Source: an uncultured Flavobacteriaceae bacterium
GTDB taxonomy: Bacteria > Bacteroidota > Bacteroidia > Flavobacteriales > Flavobacteriaceae
Assembly: GCA_947494565.1 (NCBI GenBank)
Contig: CANLVG010000003.1
Location: 186,001-250,000, forward strand
Reading direction: 5' to 3'
DNA: 64,000 nucleotides
Part shown: piece by piece, positions 35,671 to 46,100 of the stretch
How positions within the stretch are numbered: the first letter of the stretch is position 1
How the letters are laid out: every line of letters starts with the position of its first letter
Translations under genes and position numbers: made by a program
Notes under the pieces: generated by a model
What the model saw: only the letters and a program-made list of their open reading frames with translations
The model's database searches: none
Told to the model about the DNA's origin: nothing

Positions 35671-36582
35671 TTAGTTCATCCTATATTTTTCCCTGAATTC
35701 CGATGGGCTTATTCCTTCCTTCTTTTTAAATAACCGTGAAAAATAAGGCGGATATTCAAAACCCAATTCATAGGCCACTTCAGAAACGGTTTTATCGGGG
35801 TTTAACAAAATATTCTTGGCCTCGTCGATCAGGTACAATTGTAAATGTTCGGTTGATGTTTTCCCCGTTTCCTTTTTAAGCGTGTCACTCAGGTAACGTT
35901 GGGAAACCGACAGTTGATTCGCTAATTGTGCTATGCTCGGAATTCCTTTTTCCTGTAACTGCCCCGAATTGAAATAGTCTTCCAACTGCTGATTAAACTG
36001 CTCCAATAAACCCTTGGAAAGCTCCTTTCGGTTCAAAAACTGCCTTTCGTAAAAACGGTTGGCATACTTTAAAAGCGTACCAAGTTGAGAAATGATGATG
36101 TCTTTGCTGAATTCATCTTGATTGTTCCGGTATTCCATTTCGATATGCCCCACTATGGATTCTATCTGCTTTTCTTCTTGGGGTGAAAGATGCAAGGCTT
36201 CATTTACTGTATAGGAAAAGAACCCATATTTTTTGATTTGCTGCGCTACATCCGTTCCTTTCAGAAAATCTTCGTGAAAGTTTATCGAGAAACCTTTTTG
36301 CTCAAAAACCACGCTATCATCCCATTGCAACACTTGTCTTGGAGCGATGAAAAACAACGCACCATTGGTAAAATCATATGTCGTACGGCCGTAGTTTAAG
36401 TTACCTTTTATAAACTTCTTAAGGCTAATAGAATAGCAATCGTTGGTAATGGGCGGTGAACTCGCTTTCGGACAAGGCAGAAAACCTTCGTTCAGTGCTG
36501 AAAATACACTGAGCATAGGGTGTTCGGGTCTCGGAAGTTCCAAGTAATCCAAGTAAGCCGATAATGTTCGAAAGTGCTGCAT
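35671..36582 (-). CDS. AraC family transcriptional regulator
   Basis: The 303-residue protein has a cupin-like N-terminal sensory region (about residues 25-150) and a C-terminal AraC domain: GIPSIAQLANQLSVSQRYLSDTLKKETG and TVSEVAYELGFEYPPYFSRLFKKKEGISPSEFREKYR. It starts one base after the stop of the membrane protein gene upstream, so they form an operon with the dehydrogenase gene. It probably regulates this small operon or itself. The inducer is unknown. Confidence 0.88.
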   Translation of the reverse strand: MQHFRTLSAYLDYLELPRPEHPMLSVFSALNEGFLPCPKASSPPITNDCYSISLKKFIKGNLNYGRTTYDFTNGALFFIAPRQVLQWDDSVVFEQKGFSINFHEDFLKGTDVAQQIKKYGFFSYTVNEALHLSPQEEKQIESIVGHIEMEYRNNQDEFSKDIIISQLGTLLKYANRFYERQFLNRKELSKGLLEQFNQQLEDYFNSGQLQEKGIPSIAQLANQLSVSQRYLSDTLKKETGKTSTEHLQLYLIDEAKNILLNPDKTVSEVAYELGFEYPPYFSRLFKKKEGISPSEFREKYRMN

Positions 36583-36583
36583 C

Positions 36584-37096
36584 TTAATTTTTCAATTCGT
36601 TTTCTACAGATAATAATTGTTTGTGGTAGGTATCTATTCTGGCATGTGCCGTACCATCGATCAATAAAATGACTACTAACATGGCGATCGCCGTTATCAT
36701 GCTTGCGCGCCAAATGGGTGTGTCGACAAATAAAATGACTAGGGCACAAGCGATAATGATTAACGGAATGGCGGTAAAAACAATGGTTTTATATTCCTTT
36801 AAGGTACTTTCGGCCCGCTCAATTTCTGACGCGACAAAAGCCGAGGCATTCGCATTGTAGGCCATTTCAAATTGCTTTATTCTTGATTTATTGGTGAAAA
36901 ATAACCCAAGCCCAATGGTCAGCAGTAAAGCACCAGCTACCAAGGTAGGAATGATGTAAGCTCTTGCCAAATCGGTTTTTCCCAATTGCCAAAACCCTAG
37001 GCTTGCAGCCAAAAATACGACTCCGAAAAAAATAAAGAACGGGGTTGAAAAAAGTTCCGCCTTTGCCCAATCGGTGGCTGTTTTTAAAATATCCAT
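36584..37096 (-). CDS. Hypothetical four-helix membrane protein
   Basis: This 170-residue protein has four membrane helices (about 18-40, 47-66, 102-122, 128-148) and a cytoplasmic-type helical hairpin between helices two and three, rich in Glu and Lys. I recognise no named family. It lies between the dehydrogenase (25 bases upstream) and the AraC gene (one base downstream), all in one orientation, so they are probably co-expressed. A C-terminal tail of about 20 charged residues follows the last helix. Confidence 0.6.
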   Translation of the reverse strand: MDILKTATDWAKAELFSTPFFIFFGVVFLAASLGFWQLGKTDLARAYIIPTLVAGALLLTIGLGLFFTNKSRIKQFEMAYNANASAFVASEIERAESTLKEYKTIVFTAIPLIIIACALVILFVDTPIWRASMITAIAMLVVILLIDGTAHARIDTYHKQLLSVENELKN

Positions 37097-37121
37097 GCCT
37101 TGTGTTTTAAAGATTTCTAAA

Positions 37122-38099
37122 TTATGGATTCCACTCGAAACCCGTTGCCTTTTCTGATACTTCCCATAAGCGCTCCATCACATGCTTATCTTTTGCGTGC
37201 GGTTCTAATTTACATTCCCCAACTGGGCCGGTCCAATAGTTTCTTCCTGTAGGTCCATAGAAACCACCTTGATCCAAATCAGGTTCTGTGGCACACATCA
37301 ATTGAGGATATGCACCTTTTTTAGCGGATTGCACAAATGGTGACCATTTCATTAGTTGCCAAACGAAGCGTGTCATCAAACTTCCGTTGGTTCTTATCAG
37401 TGACGTCCTGGAAGCCCCTGGGTGACAGGCATACGCCTTCACATTAGTCTTGCCGGCCTTTTTCAATCTATCCTGAAGTTCATAGACGGTCATTAGTTGT
37501 GCCAATTTACTTTGGCTGTATACCCCATTGGGACTGTAGTTCTTATCCCAGTTCATATTGTCGAACTGTATGGTCTTAATACCTAAATTATATCCCATAC
37601 TACCTACAGTCACCAGACGTCCATTTGACTCTTCAATTCGCGGGTAGAGCAGCCCCTGTAGCAAAAAGTTACCATAGTGGTTCACACCTAGTTGGCTTTC
37701 AAAACCATCAACGGTGAACGTTTGTTCGGGCACTTGGGCAATGGCAGCGTTCAATATCAAGGCATCCATTTGAGGAACGGTCTTTAGGACTGCTGCCGCT
37801 GCTTTTCGTATCGAAGCTAGTTCAGACAGATCCATACGTATATTGAATACGTCGATATCATTTCCAAGATCTTGTTTCAGCGCCGTTATGGTGTCTTCCG
37901 ATTTTTTCGTATTACGATTGAGCATCACCACTTTTGCTCCTTTTGATAGCAATATGCTTGCTGCTTCAAATCCTGTACCGCTAGTGGTGCCTGTTATGAC
38001 GTAGGTTTTTCCTTTTAAGGACCCGATTCGATTAGGTGTCCACCCTTGTTTGCCAAATTGATTCGTATCCACTCTGATTTGTTTCAAATGATATAACAA
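37122..38099 (-). CDS. Short-chain dehydrogenase/reductase (SDR) family oxidoreductase
   Basis: The 325-residue protein has a Rossmann dinucleotide motif TGTTSGTGFE near residue 37, a NAAIA segment, and the SDR active-site pair YSQSK (Tyr-x-x-x-Lys) near residue 193. The extra N-terminal 30 residues and long C-terminal part resemble protochlorophyllide reductase-like and retinol dehydrogenase-like SDRs. It would reduce or oxidise a hydroxyl/keto compound with NAD(P)(H) in the cytosol. It is first in an operon with a membrane protein and an AraC regulator. The start at 38099 overlaps an upstream short frame. Confidence 0.87.
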   Translation of the reverse strand: MLYHLKQIRVDTNQFGKQGWTPNRIGSLKGKTYVITGTTSGTGFEAASILLSKGAKVVMLNRNTKKSEDTITALKQDLGNDIDVFNIRMDLSELASIRKAAAAVLKTVPQMDALILNAAIAQVPEQTFTVDGFESQLGVNHYGNFLLQGLLYPRIEESNGRLVTVGSMGYNLGIKTIQFDNMNWDKNYSPNGVYSQSKLAQLMTVYELQDRLKKAGKTNVKAYACHPGASRTSLIRTNGSLMTRFVWQLMKWSPFVQSAKKGAYPQLMCATEPDLDQGGFYGPTGRNYWTGPVGECKLEPHAKDKHVMERLWEVSEKATGFEWNP

Positions 38100-38256
38100 A
38101 GGTAGATCTGAAGAGATTTGGTCTTCTTATACGAATTTTCGAATCTTGTATACTTTTTGGTTTTCTTTTCGACTTTTTCAAGAGCAGTATGCTACAGATA
38201 AGTCCTGTAATCATACCTATTATTAATAAATCAAAAAAGGACAACTGTATATTCAA
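38032..38256 (-). CDS. Possible short membrane protein overlapping the SDR start
   Basis: A 74-codon frame begins with a polar start, one hydrophobic helix (about residues 8-26, FFDLLIIGMITGLICSILLL) and a basic KKSKRK stretch, then becomes non-specific. It overlaps the first 68 bases of the SDR gene in another frame. The first half looks like a small membrane protein, but the overlapping second half may be chance. Low confidence. Confidence 0.25.
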   Translation of the reverse strand: MNIQLSFFDLLIIGMITGLICSILLLKKSKRKPKSIQDSKIRIRRPNLFRSTFVISFETNQSGYESIWQTRVDT

Positions 38257-38596
38257 GACAATGTTTCTTTTGCGTTTTAAAATTCAATATTTAGTGCAGC
38301 AATTATATAGTGACACCAGTATACCTACCGCTATTTTGGCCCAACGAATTTAAGCTTTTGTACTAAAGCGGATAGTCTTGAATAATGGCCGTTTTATAGC
38401 AGTGGTCGGAAGAAACAGCAAAGTCTCACCAAATGTTCATTTTAGTATACTCTTGATAAATCCGGATTTTTCTAGTTAAGCGAGGCTGGATCTGGCATTT
38501 AAGGCTTGCCATCAAATCGAGTAACTTGTCAATCACCGCAGCGGATCACAATTCTACCTTAATTTAGTGGGCTGTAGAAGTAAATGCTAAGCCCCC
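38257..38596. other. Intergenic region, nothing recognised
   Basis: About 340 bases upstream of the SDR operon and downstream of the propeller lipoprotein gene. I saw no convincing promoter, hairpin or open frame here. Confidence 0.45.
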
Positions 38597-39640
38597 TTAC
38601 TTTTTAAAGTCTGTGATGGTTGTTCCATCATAGCGATAAACGTCATCAGCGCCGAACCAAATACTTCCATCGGCGGCTTCTAAAATTCCAAAAAGCATTT
38701 TTCCTTCAAGGGGGTTTATTTCGGTGGGCGTAGGTGCCCTATCGGACAAGGATTTTTCATCGTAGCGAGAAAGCACCCAACCCTGTGTAGTTTCTGAGCT
38801 AGTCCAAACGTTACCTTTTTGATCCTCATAGATATCCCCCACAAAATTCTGGGCGATGTTGGCAAATGAAGTACCATTATGGCGCCAAAGGCCATCCATA
38901 CCACCGAGCCAAATAGTGCCTTTTTCATCTTCGATTATAGTTCGAACATTCTTAAAAGGTTGACCGTCATGGGTTACAGTGGTAAATTTTTGGCCATCAT
39001 AAACGAAGGTATGGCCCCGGGTGCCAAACCAAAACGTACCGGTATGGTCTTCAATAATGGAATTCACTTCTTGAGGGGGACGGGTAAAATCCGGAATCGA
39101 TTTCCCAGTGGTATCCTCTTCGATAGAATCACCGTTCAGTATATAATTTCGAAAGGATTTCCCATCGTAGCGACTTGCCCCTCCATTGACACCGAACCAA
39201 ATGTTGCCGATTTTATCTTCATAAATACAAACAATCTCATTATTGGGAAGTCCGTCTTTGGTCGTGAAATTTTGAAAGTATTTCCCATCGTAACGATATA
39301 CGCCTGAGCCGATTGAGCCGAACCACAGATTACCTTTGCTATCTTCCAAAGCGGAAAAGAAGCGGGCCGAGCTCACTTCACTTGTCATATCGGTAAACAG
39401 TTTTCCGTCGTATCGAAAAACACCATGCCATGAAGCAACCCAAATGATGCCCTTTCGGTCTTGTATGATTGTACGAGTGATACTATTGGGCGTAAGTCTG
39501 TTAGGCCCGTACAGAGGAGTGACCTCTTTGGTTTCGGACTGAATCGCATCTTTGGGCAGATCAGTTTTATTTTGTCTTTTACATAAGACGCAAAAAACGA
39601 ACACGACGAACGAAGCCAATAATTTTAGGTATTTTTTCAT
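38597..39640 (-). CDS. Reg_prop beta-propeller lipoprotein
   Basis: The protein of about 347 residues starts with a lipoprotein-type signal peptide (cysteine near residue 20). It consists almost entirely of Reg_prop (two-component regulator propeller) repeats: DRKGIIWVASWHGVFRYDG, DSKGNLWFGSIGSGVYRYDG, DKIGNIWFGVNGGASRYDG and further copies to the C-terminus. In hybrid two-component sensors this propeller is the periplasmic sensory part. Here it stands alone as an anchored protein. It is divergent from a membrane-bound winged-helix regulator, which suggests a split sensor pair. The ATG at 39640 lies just beyond the -7 element and is preferred over an ATG at 39655. Confidence 0.88.
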   Translation of the reverse strand: MKKYLKLLASFVVFVFCVLCKRQNKTDLPKDAIQSETKEVTPLYGPNRLTPNSITRTIIQDRKGIIWVASWHGVFRYDGKLFTDMTSEVSSARFFSALEDSKGNLWFGSIGSGVYRYDGKYFQNFTTKDGLPNNEIVCIYEDKIGNIWFGVNGGASRYDGKSFRNYILNGDSIEEDTTGKSIPDFTRPPQEVNSIIEDHTGTFWFGTRGHTFVYDGQKFTTVTHDGQPFKNVRTIIEDEKGTIWLGGMDGLWRHNGTSFANIAQNFVGDIYEDQKGNVWTSSETTQGWVLSRYDEKSLSDRAPTPTEINPLEGKMLFGILEAADGSIWFGADDVYRYDGTTITDFKK

Positions 39641-39656
39641 AGTTATTCCATTCATT

Positions 39657-39664
39657 CAAAACTA
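39657..39664 (-). promoter_or_regulatory. Promoter -7 element of the propeller lipoprotein gene
   Basis: TAGTTTTG on the minus strand, with a TTG 23 bases upstream (39688-39690 on the plus strand as CAA), fits TTG-N17-23-TAnnTTTG. It lies in the 113-base gap shared with the divergent regulator gene. Confidence 0.5.
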
Positions 39665-39753
39665 GGAGTACACTTCCCGATTCTTGTCAAAAAAATGTCA
39701 AATAAGTGTAAAAAGTTGTAACTTTTGTTGAATGGTATCCAAAAACAAACGGC

Positions 39754-40620
39754 ATGAATAAAGAAAGGATTTTAAGTCTGATCGTTTTAATGATTTTAAT
39801 CTCCTTTACCTTAGTTGGGTATGTTGGTTTTGAGAAGGACGATAATTTTTCTGAAAGAGCGAAAATAGCTCTTAGAGATTCCGGAAATAAATTGTTATTG
39901 TCGTTGGGTGACTCCACTTCATTGATCATGCCCGTTATTGAGTTGGACGAGAATACCTTTGAACTGTCTTTTCAAAACAAACTTCGCATCGAGCCGGCTA
40001 GCTTGGTAAGCATCTTAGGGCAAAGCTTGGTAGATTCCAATCTGCCTCAGAGTTATATCGTTGAAATCATTGAAATGGGTAGTGGGGAGGTTGCCTATAG
40101 CTATGAGGTCAAGAGTGATTCAGAGAAGAGCATAGTGCCATGCATCGGTCGAAACTTACCTCTGGATAGTTATAAAGTAAAAATCCATTTTATGGGGGAG
40201 CGCACTATTTTAACGATAGATAAGGAGTATTCGTTACTCCCCCTAGTGTTCATAGGATTTGTGGGATTTGGACTGCTCTATTGGAAAAAAGGGAAAGACA
40301 AAGCTTCGAAAGTAGGTATGTCCTCTTTTTCGAAAATCGGAAATTACCGATTCTACCCAGAAGAGAACAAACTAGTCAAAGGGAACAATACCATTGAACT
40401 TACGGCGAAGGAGTGCGAATTGCTAAGAATATTCAGTGAAAAACCAAATCAGATCATAAAGCGCGACTTGCTCATAAAAGAAGTCTGGGAGGATAACGGA
40501 GTATTTGTGGGCCGAAGTCTGGACACCTTTATCTCAAAAATCAGGAAAAAGTTTCAAGATGACGATTCCATCACCATTGTAACCGTTCATGGAGTTGGAT
40601 ATAAACTAGATATTTCCTAA
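39754..40620 (+). CDS. Membrane-anchored OmpR-type winged-helix regulator (ToxR-like)
   Basis: The 288-residue protein has an N-terminal membrane helix (about 7-26), a periplasmic region (about 27-165), a second helix (about 168-188) and a cytoplasmic C-terminal OmpR/PhoB-type winged helix (about 200-286; LTAKECELLRIFSEKPNQIIKRDLLIKEVW, then GRSLDTFISKIRKKF and TVHGVGYKL). There is no receiver or kinase domain. Such membrane-bound transcription factors respond directly to an envelope signal. It is divergent from the propeller lipoprotein, which could be its sensor partner or its target. Confidence 0.88.
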   Translation: MNKERILSLIVLMILISFTLVGYVGFEKDDNFSERAKIALRDSGNKLLLSLGDSTSLIMPVIELDENTFELSFQNKLRIEPASLVSILGQSLVDSNLPQSYIVEIIEMGSGEVAYSYEVKSDSEKSIVPCIGRNLPLDSYKVKIHFMGERTILTIDKEYSLLPLVFIGFVGFGLLYWKKGKDKASKVGMSSFSKIGNYRFYPEENKLVKGNNTIELTAKECELLRIFSEKPNQIIKRDLLIKEVWEDNGVFVGRSLDTFISKIRKKFQDDDSITIVTVHGVGYKLDIS

Positions 40621-40915
40621 CGGTTGATTTCTTGACGGATAGTGCTCTAAAACGGCGGATTAGAAGGACTGATTTGGCAATTGGAAAGGGTGTTAAGAAA
40701 GGTTCGTTTTATGAGATACTATTTGATGTTAGGGTATTATTTGAACATTACTTGCCCATATGAACACTTAGTAGCCTCTAAAGCTATGCACTAAAAAAAC
40801 CCATCTACTTTTTAAAGCTAAAATTGATTACTCTAATGAATTGATGTTTTGGTTTTTTCAATTTCTAGATGAAACAAAATTTAAATTCCGCTCTCCAATG
40901 TTGCCTATTTGTCCA

Positions 40916-42478
40916 TTAAAAATCTACCCTACTTTTCTTTGCCCCCACATTCTCCAAGAGTAAAAGTTTTATGGGATCATCTTCACTAGATTTGAAAATG
41001 GAGTTTTTCTTCCGCAAACCTGGCACATTAAAGGTACCTATCATAATATCAATATCCCCATCAGCATCGTAGTCTCCTTTTGCCATGGTAAGCCAACCAT
41101 TTGTGAAATTCCCCTTTATAGTATAGGATTGAAATTCGAATTGCTTCGAAGTCAAGTTCTCAAGATATATAAAGCCTTCCTTGGGTGAGTTTTTGATATC
41201 GTTAAAAAGAGCGGTTACGGCAAAATCGATATCACCGTCTAAATCATAGTCGTCGGATAATACGCGAGTAGCTCCATATATGGGGTAAAACCATTTTTGA
41301 TCGAAGCTGTTCAGACCATCATTTAAAAATAACCGGATACCATGATATGGTTTTAGAAAAATTGAATAATCTGCATTATCCCCATTGGTTAGAACAATAT
41401 CGAGGTCCCCATCGGTATCATAATCTATTAATTCGAACCAACTCGAACCGTATTCTGGTGGTAGTTGAATAACTTGTTCGCCAATAAATTTCAGATCATC
41501 TTTTTGGTAAAAAATAAAAACACCTTCATTACCTTGTGAAAACAATGCCACGATATCTTTTTTTCCATCATTATCCATATCCGAAATTTCAAACTTTATT
41601 GCACCAGCTTGTGGGTATATAATTCTTTTGATATACTCCACACCTTTGTGCTCTAAAAGCGTCAACTGCCCTGTTAGGTTGCCAAATTCACAGATAAGTA
41701 ACTCGTCCACTCCATCTTCGTCTAAGTCTAAGATTTCCGTGAAAACAGGTCGTCGTAATTCTTTTACAATAGTATCCGTGACATCGGGAGAAACTTTGGT
41801 TATTAGTCCTTTTGGAACTTCACTCGGATTCAATACTCCAATCTCAGTCCTATATAGATTATCCTGTTTTTGCGTATAAGCCGTAATAGGGGAATTAAAT
41901 TTCTCTGGTATAATTTTATCCGGGCTTGGCCATTGAAGCAAATTTCCCTCTGCATCTCCGATAGTAAAGAACCGTCCGATGGTATCAAATTGTAAGCCAG
42001 TTATAATAGGTGCAATATGTTTTGGGACGTAAGTTGTTCTCAATGAAAATTGACTAAGTTCTTTGTTCCTGGTTCTTCTGGTTTTATCTATGGGAATAGA
42101 ACTAGGAGCTAGGGAAACAATATAATCATGAATGCCCCACCATGTTATACTATCGATTATTGGCTGTTCAGGATACTTTTTACTAAGACCAATGTGAACT
42201 TGTTCCTCGGGAGATTTATATTCATAGGGGTCGTAGCCTTCAAATGTATATCCCATTCTTGCTGCCATTTCGGGTAGCACATCATTTTGCCAAATAGCCT
42301 TTGGAATGTTTTTGGGGTTTGTTGGCAAATGACAGCTGCCACAATATTTCTCATACTGAACTCGATCCGACGAAGTAATTCTAGTCTCATTTTGACAAGA
42401 AAAAAAAAGCAACCCGATTACTAGGGAAAAGAATACCATCGTCCTGTGTTTTCTTTTCCAAATAACCATGGCTTTCAT
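40916..42478 (-). CDS. FG-GAP/VCBS repeat lipoprotein with a c-type heme motif
   Basis: The protein of about 520 residues has a lipoprotein signal (LFFSC) followed by CGSCH (about residue 46), a c-type heme site, with MAARMGYTF giving a possible methionine ligand. The rest has five or more FG-GAP/VCBS calcium-binding blades: DLDEDGVDELLICEFG, DMDNDGKKDIVALFSQ, DYDTDGDLDIVLTNGD, DYDLDGDIDFAVTALF and DYDADGDIDIMIGTFN. A heme-propeller fusion is seen in marine Bacteroidota near PULs. It is divergent from SusC across about 700 bases. The start is probably 42478, with 42496 and 42469 as alternatives. Confidence 0.82.
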   Translation of the reverse strand: MKAMVIWKRKHRTMVFFSLVIGLLFFSCQNETRITSSDRVQYEKYCGSCHLPTNPKNIPKAIWQNDVLPEMAARMGYTFEGYDPYEYKSPEEQVHIGLSKKYPEQPIIDSITWWGIHDYIVSLAPSSIPIDKTRRTRNKELSQFSLRTTYVPKHIAPIITGLQFDTIGRFFTIGDAEGNLLQWPSPDKIIPEKFNSPITAYTQKQDNLYRTEIGVLNPSEVPKGLITKVSPDVTDTIVKELRRPVFTEILDLDEDGVDELLICEFGNLTGQLTLLEHKGVEYIKRIIYPQAGAIKFEISDMDNDGKKDIVALFSQGNEGVFIFYQKDDLKFIGEQVIQLPPEYGSSWFELIDYDTDGDLDIVLTNGDNADYSIFLKPYHGIRLFLNDGLNSFDQKWFYPIYGATRVLSDDYDLDGDIDFAVTALFNDIKNSPKEGFIYLENLTSKQFEFQSYTIKGNFTNGWLTMAKGDYDADGDIDIMIGTFNVPGLRKKNSIFKSSEDDPIKLLLLENVGAKKSRVDF

Positions 42479-42729
42479 AAGCACGCTAATCAACAATTTC
42501 TTTGTTCTTAACCTTCATTTGTTTTATTTATAATTTCAAATTAGATATTTTTTCGAGCTGCTTAAACTCGATTTTGATTGGATTCTTCCAACATGAAATA
42601 GGCGAATGCTCCACAGTGACTCGTGGATATTCGCAAAAGGCTTAGGTCTGACTCCACTTATTCCGCAGGTAATCAATAATAAAATAAAAAGACATTAAAA
42701 CCTAATATGCACGACATATTTGATTTTTG

Positions 42730-42748
42730 GGCAAAAAAAGTATTGATT
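42730..42748 (+). promoter_or_regulatory. Shared PUL operator motif, copy 1
   Basis: GGCAAAAAAAGTATTGATT differs from the copy at 59610 by only two of 19 bases, and shares GGYAnAAAAAGTATWG with the reversed copy at 58682. It lies 437 bases upstream of the SusC start. It is a candidate AraC-family activator site. No binding evidence exists. Confidence 0.5.
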
Positions 42749-43093
42749 TTCATCAAAATTTTATTATACATCTGGAGTCTAAATAATTAATTTTACAATA
42801 GAAGTTCTCCCTTATTATTAAAATAGCATTTTTTTAACTCTGAAATTGAGAGTTTGACAATATTCGTTTAGTGCTATTAGTTTCAACAGGGTTTTTAAAT
42901 AGACCGCAGGTTCAATGAGAAAACCCGAACTCTAGTAGTAATCAAAGGGTTAACGAACCCCTTTCTAGAATAAAGTTTAGGTGGAGTTATGATGTTATTA
43001 TCTCGACCAGAAAACCATTCATTGAAGTAATTTTCTTGAAGGTCCATAAAGCATAATCAGGAATACTCTTAAATAGAAATAAAACATAAAAAA

Positions 43094-43121
43094 GGCCAAA
43101 AACGTTGGAGCGTTTTTAGCC
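43094..43121 (+). promoter_or_regulatory. Hairpin in the SusC leader
   Basis: An 11-pair stem with one mismatch (GGCCAAAAACG with CGTTTTTAGCC) encloses a TTGGAG loop, 63 bases before the SusC ATG. It may act as a leader structure controlling transcription or translation. No U-tract follows, so it is not a classical terminator. Confidence 0.4.
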
Positions 43122-43184
43122 AGTATTAATTGATTTTAATCACATTTACTAACATTCTTAAACTAACTAAAATCTTTCAAAATT

Positions 43185-46100
43185 ATGAAAAAAAACATCC
43201 TGTTTTCTTTTCTGGTGAGAATCTTTTTCGGTTTGCGTACCCATAAAAAGATTTTTCTTTTACCATTTGTTCTTGTAGTACTATATGCTAATGCGAACAA
43301 TGATCATTTCGAAAATGAAGAATACACTTCCCGTATTTATAATGTGAAGCTGGAGAATTTTCCAAAGACATTGAAGTACAGTTCGATCCTTTTTCAAACC
43401 ACAATCTCAGGACAGGTTCTAGATCAGAATAATCAACCCTTACCTGGAGCGAGTATCGTTGAAAAAGGTACTACGAATGGTACACAATCTGACTTTGACG
43501 GCAATTTTTCATTGGAGGTTGCCAGCGGAGCTATCTTAGAGGTATCTTATATAGGTTTTTCAACACAGGAAGTTACGGTCGGTTCTCAATCCAACATTTC
43601 GGTGGTGTTACAAGAAAGCGCCTCTGGTTTGGATGAGGTAGTGGTCATTGGTTATGGTACCCAAATAGAGGCCTTGCGAACGGGCTCTGTAGCTACGGTC
43701 AGTAGTAAAGAAGTAACTCAGGTAGCTGTGACCAATAGTGCAAGCGCATTACAAGGAAGGGTTGCTGGGGTAAGAGTAGAGGCAAATGGCGGTGCGCCCG
43801 GTTCTGGCGTGAATGTAGTCATTAGGGGTACCGGTTCTTTTGGTAACGACCAACCTTTATATGTGGTTGATGGCAATATTGTTGAATCAATGTCTTTTAT
43901 AAATCCCAATGACATTGAGTCCATTAGTGTTCTGAAAGATGCTTCATCTGCAGCCATTTATGGAAGTCGTGCATCTAACGGAGTTGTTCTTATAACGACA
44001 AAAAAAGGAAAGGCTGGCGACATACGGATCAATTTTCAATCACAATTAGGGTTCCAATCATCGACCAGTAGACTTGATTTGCTGAATGCCCGAGAGTTCG
44101 CCGATTGGCATAATATGGCCAAAGATAATGATGGTGATTCAAGGGCAATACCTCATGATACCGGTTTTGACCCAAGTATCGATACCGATTGGCAAGACCT
44201 ACAGGTGACTTCGGCTATATTCCAAGAATACAGTATTAATATTTCCGGAGGGTCTGAAAACGCTCAATTTTATGTGTCAGGTCAAGTGCTGGATCAAGAA
44301 GGTATTGTTGTAGATTCAGGTAGTAAACGGTATAACTTCTCGGTGAATACCTCTTTTCAAAAAGGTATTTTTAGTTTAGACCAAAGTCTTATCTTATCGC
44401 GTCAAGAAAACAATCCGAATAACTTTTTCCAGCGTGAAGGTGAAGTACCTCCTACCGTACCGGTATTTGACGAGAATAACGAAGGGGGTTTTGCAGGCCT
44501 AGACCCCAACTTATATGGAATGGCAAGGGGAATCAATTGGTACGGCCGGGCACTTTTGAACGATAATCTCTTTACCACGGATCGTATAGTAGGTTCTGTA
44601 CAACCCCAATTTCAACTGCATAAAAATTTGACATTTAAGACCAATTTAGGCCTTGAATATTTTGTACAACATAATTACAACTTTGAGCCCACTTTTTTTC
44701 AGAGTACTTCGCAAGAAGCGTCCAATGTCATAGCGCGTTTAGAGGAAAATTACACGCGTTCGCTGAGTTTGTTAATGGAAAATACGTTGGAGTACAACAA
44801 CACCTTTGGAAAGCACGGCCTTAACCTTTTAGGCGGGTTTTCAACCCAGAATATCTCAGCGCGTTCAGCGGGGGGCATCGGAACGAACTTTCCTTTTAAT
44901 GATTTTAGAGTATTGGATGCTGCAGATGACAATACGGATAATACTACGGGAAATTTACAGGAAAACGCATTGACTTCTTATTTTGGCCGTCTTAATTATG
45001 ATTATGACGGGAAATATATTTTGAGTGCTACGGTAAGGCATGACGGAACATCGCGATTTCGTCCGGAGAATAGATGGAGCACGTTTCCATCGGCGTCCCT
45101 GGGTTGGCGAGTGAGCAAAGAAAGCTTCTTCCCACAAGATGGTGTGATAAGCAATCTAAAATTACGTGGTAGTTACGGTGTATTGGGTTCCCAGAATACG
45201 GGATCTCTGGCAAATCCTCGAAATTACTCAACTGAGAGTGTGCTAAATGTCAGTAACTTCTATGATTTTGGAGGTGTGGTCCTCGGAGGACAAACGGTGA
45301 ACGAGTTAGCAAACCCAGACTTAAAATGGGAATCGACCACCATGCAGAACTACGGTCTTGATGCCGAGTTTTTAGATGGGAAAATCAGTTTTTCAGCCGA
45401 ATACTTCCAAAATAGGTCAGAAGACATTTTGGTCTTGGTACCGATTCCCTTGAGCGGTGGTCTAGGTAACAATTTACTGAACAATGCGGCTACCATTGAT
45501 AATAAAGGTTTTGAATTTAGTGGTACGTACCGGCATTTTTCGCAAAACGATGGAATTAACTTCGATGCAACATTGAACTTCAATACAATCGACAATGAAG
45601 TCATTGCCCTAGGTGATGGGGTTAACCCTATTACCGGTGGCGGGTACACACAAGGGGGCTTTCAAGCTACCAGAACCGATGTAGGTCAGCCAGTGGCCAG
45701 TTTTTATGGCTTAATTACCGAAGGGGTATACCAAACCCAAGCGGAAATTGATGCGGATGGTGCCACTGCCGCCGTATTGGGTGATATGAACTTTGTCGAT
45801 CTTAATGGAGATGGCGTCATTAATGATGATGACCAGACCTATTTAGGTAGTGCCATACCCGATTTGGAATATAGCATAGCGTTCAATATGAATTATAAAA
45901 ATTGGGATTTTTCTATGTTCTGGCAAGGTGTTCAAGGCAATGAAATTTGGAACGGTAAACGCTACCATCAAGTATTGGATGGTACGAGGGGACTGAAAAG
46001 ACGTGAAGCCCTTGACGCATGGACTCCTCAAAATACGGATACCAACGTACCTAGAGCTACCATTCTAGATTTGAACTTAAACAAAAGACCTTCGGATTAT

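Larger units (their letters stand above)
42479..43184. other. PUL control region between divergent heme-propeller and SusC genes
   Basis: About 700 AT-rich bases without a protein-like open frame. It holds the 19-bp motif at 42730-42748, also found upstream of the fuconate dehydratase gene, and a stable hairpin at 43094-43121 in the SusC leader. No TAnnTTTG element was spotted, as expected if transcription needs an activator. Confidence 0.55.
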
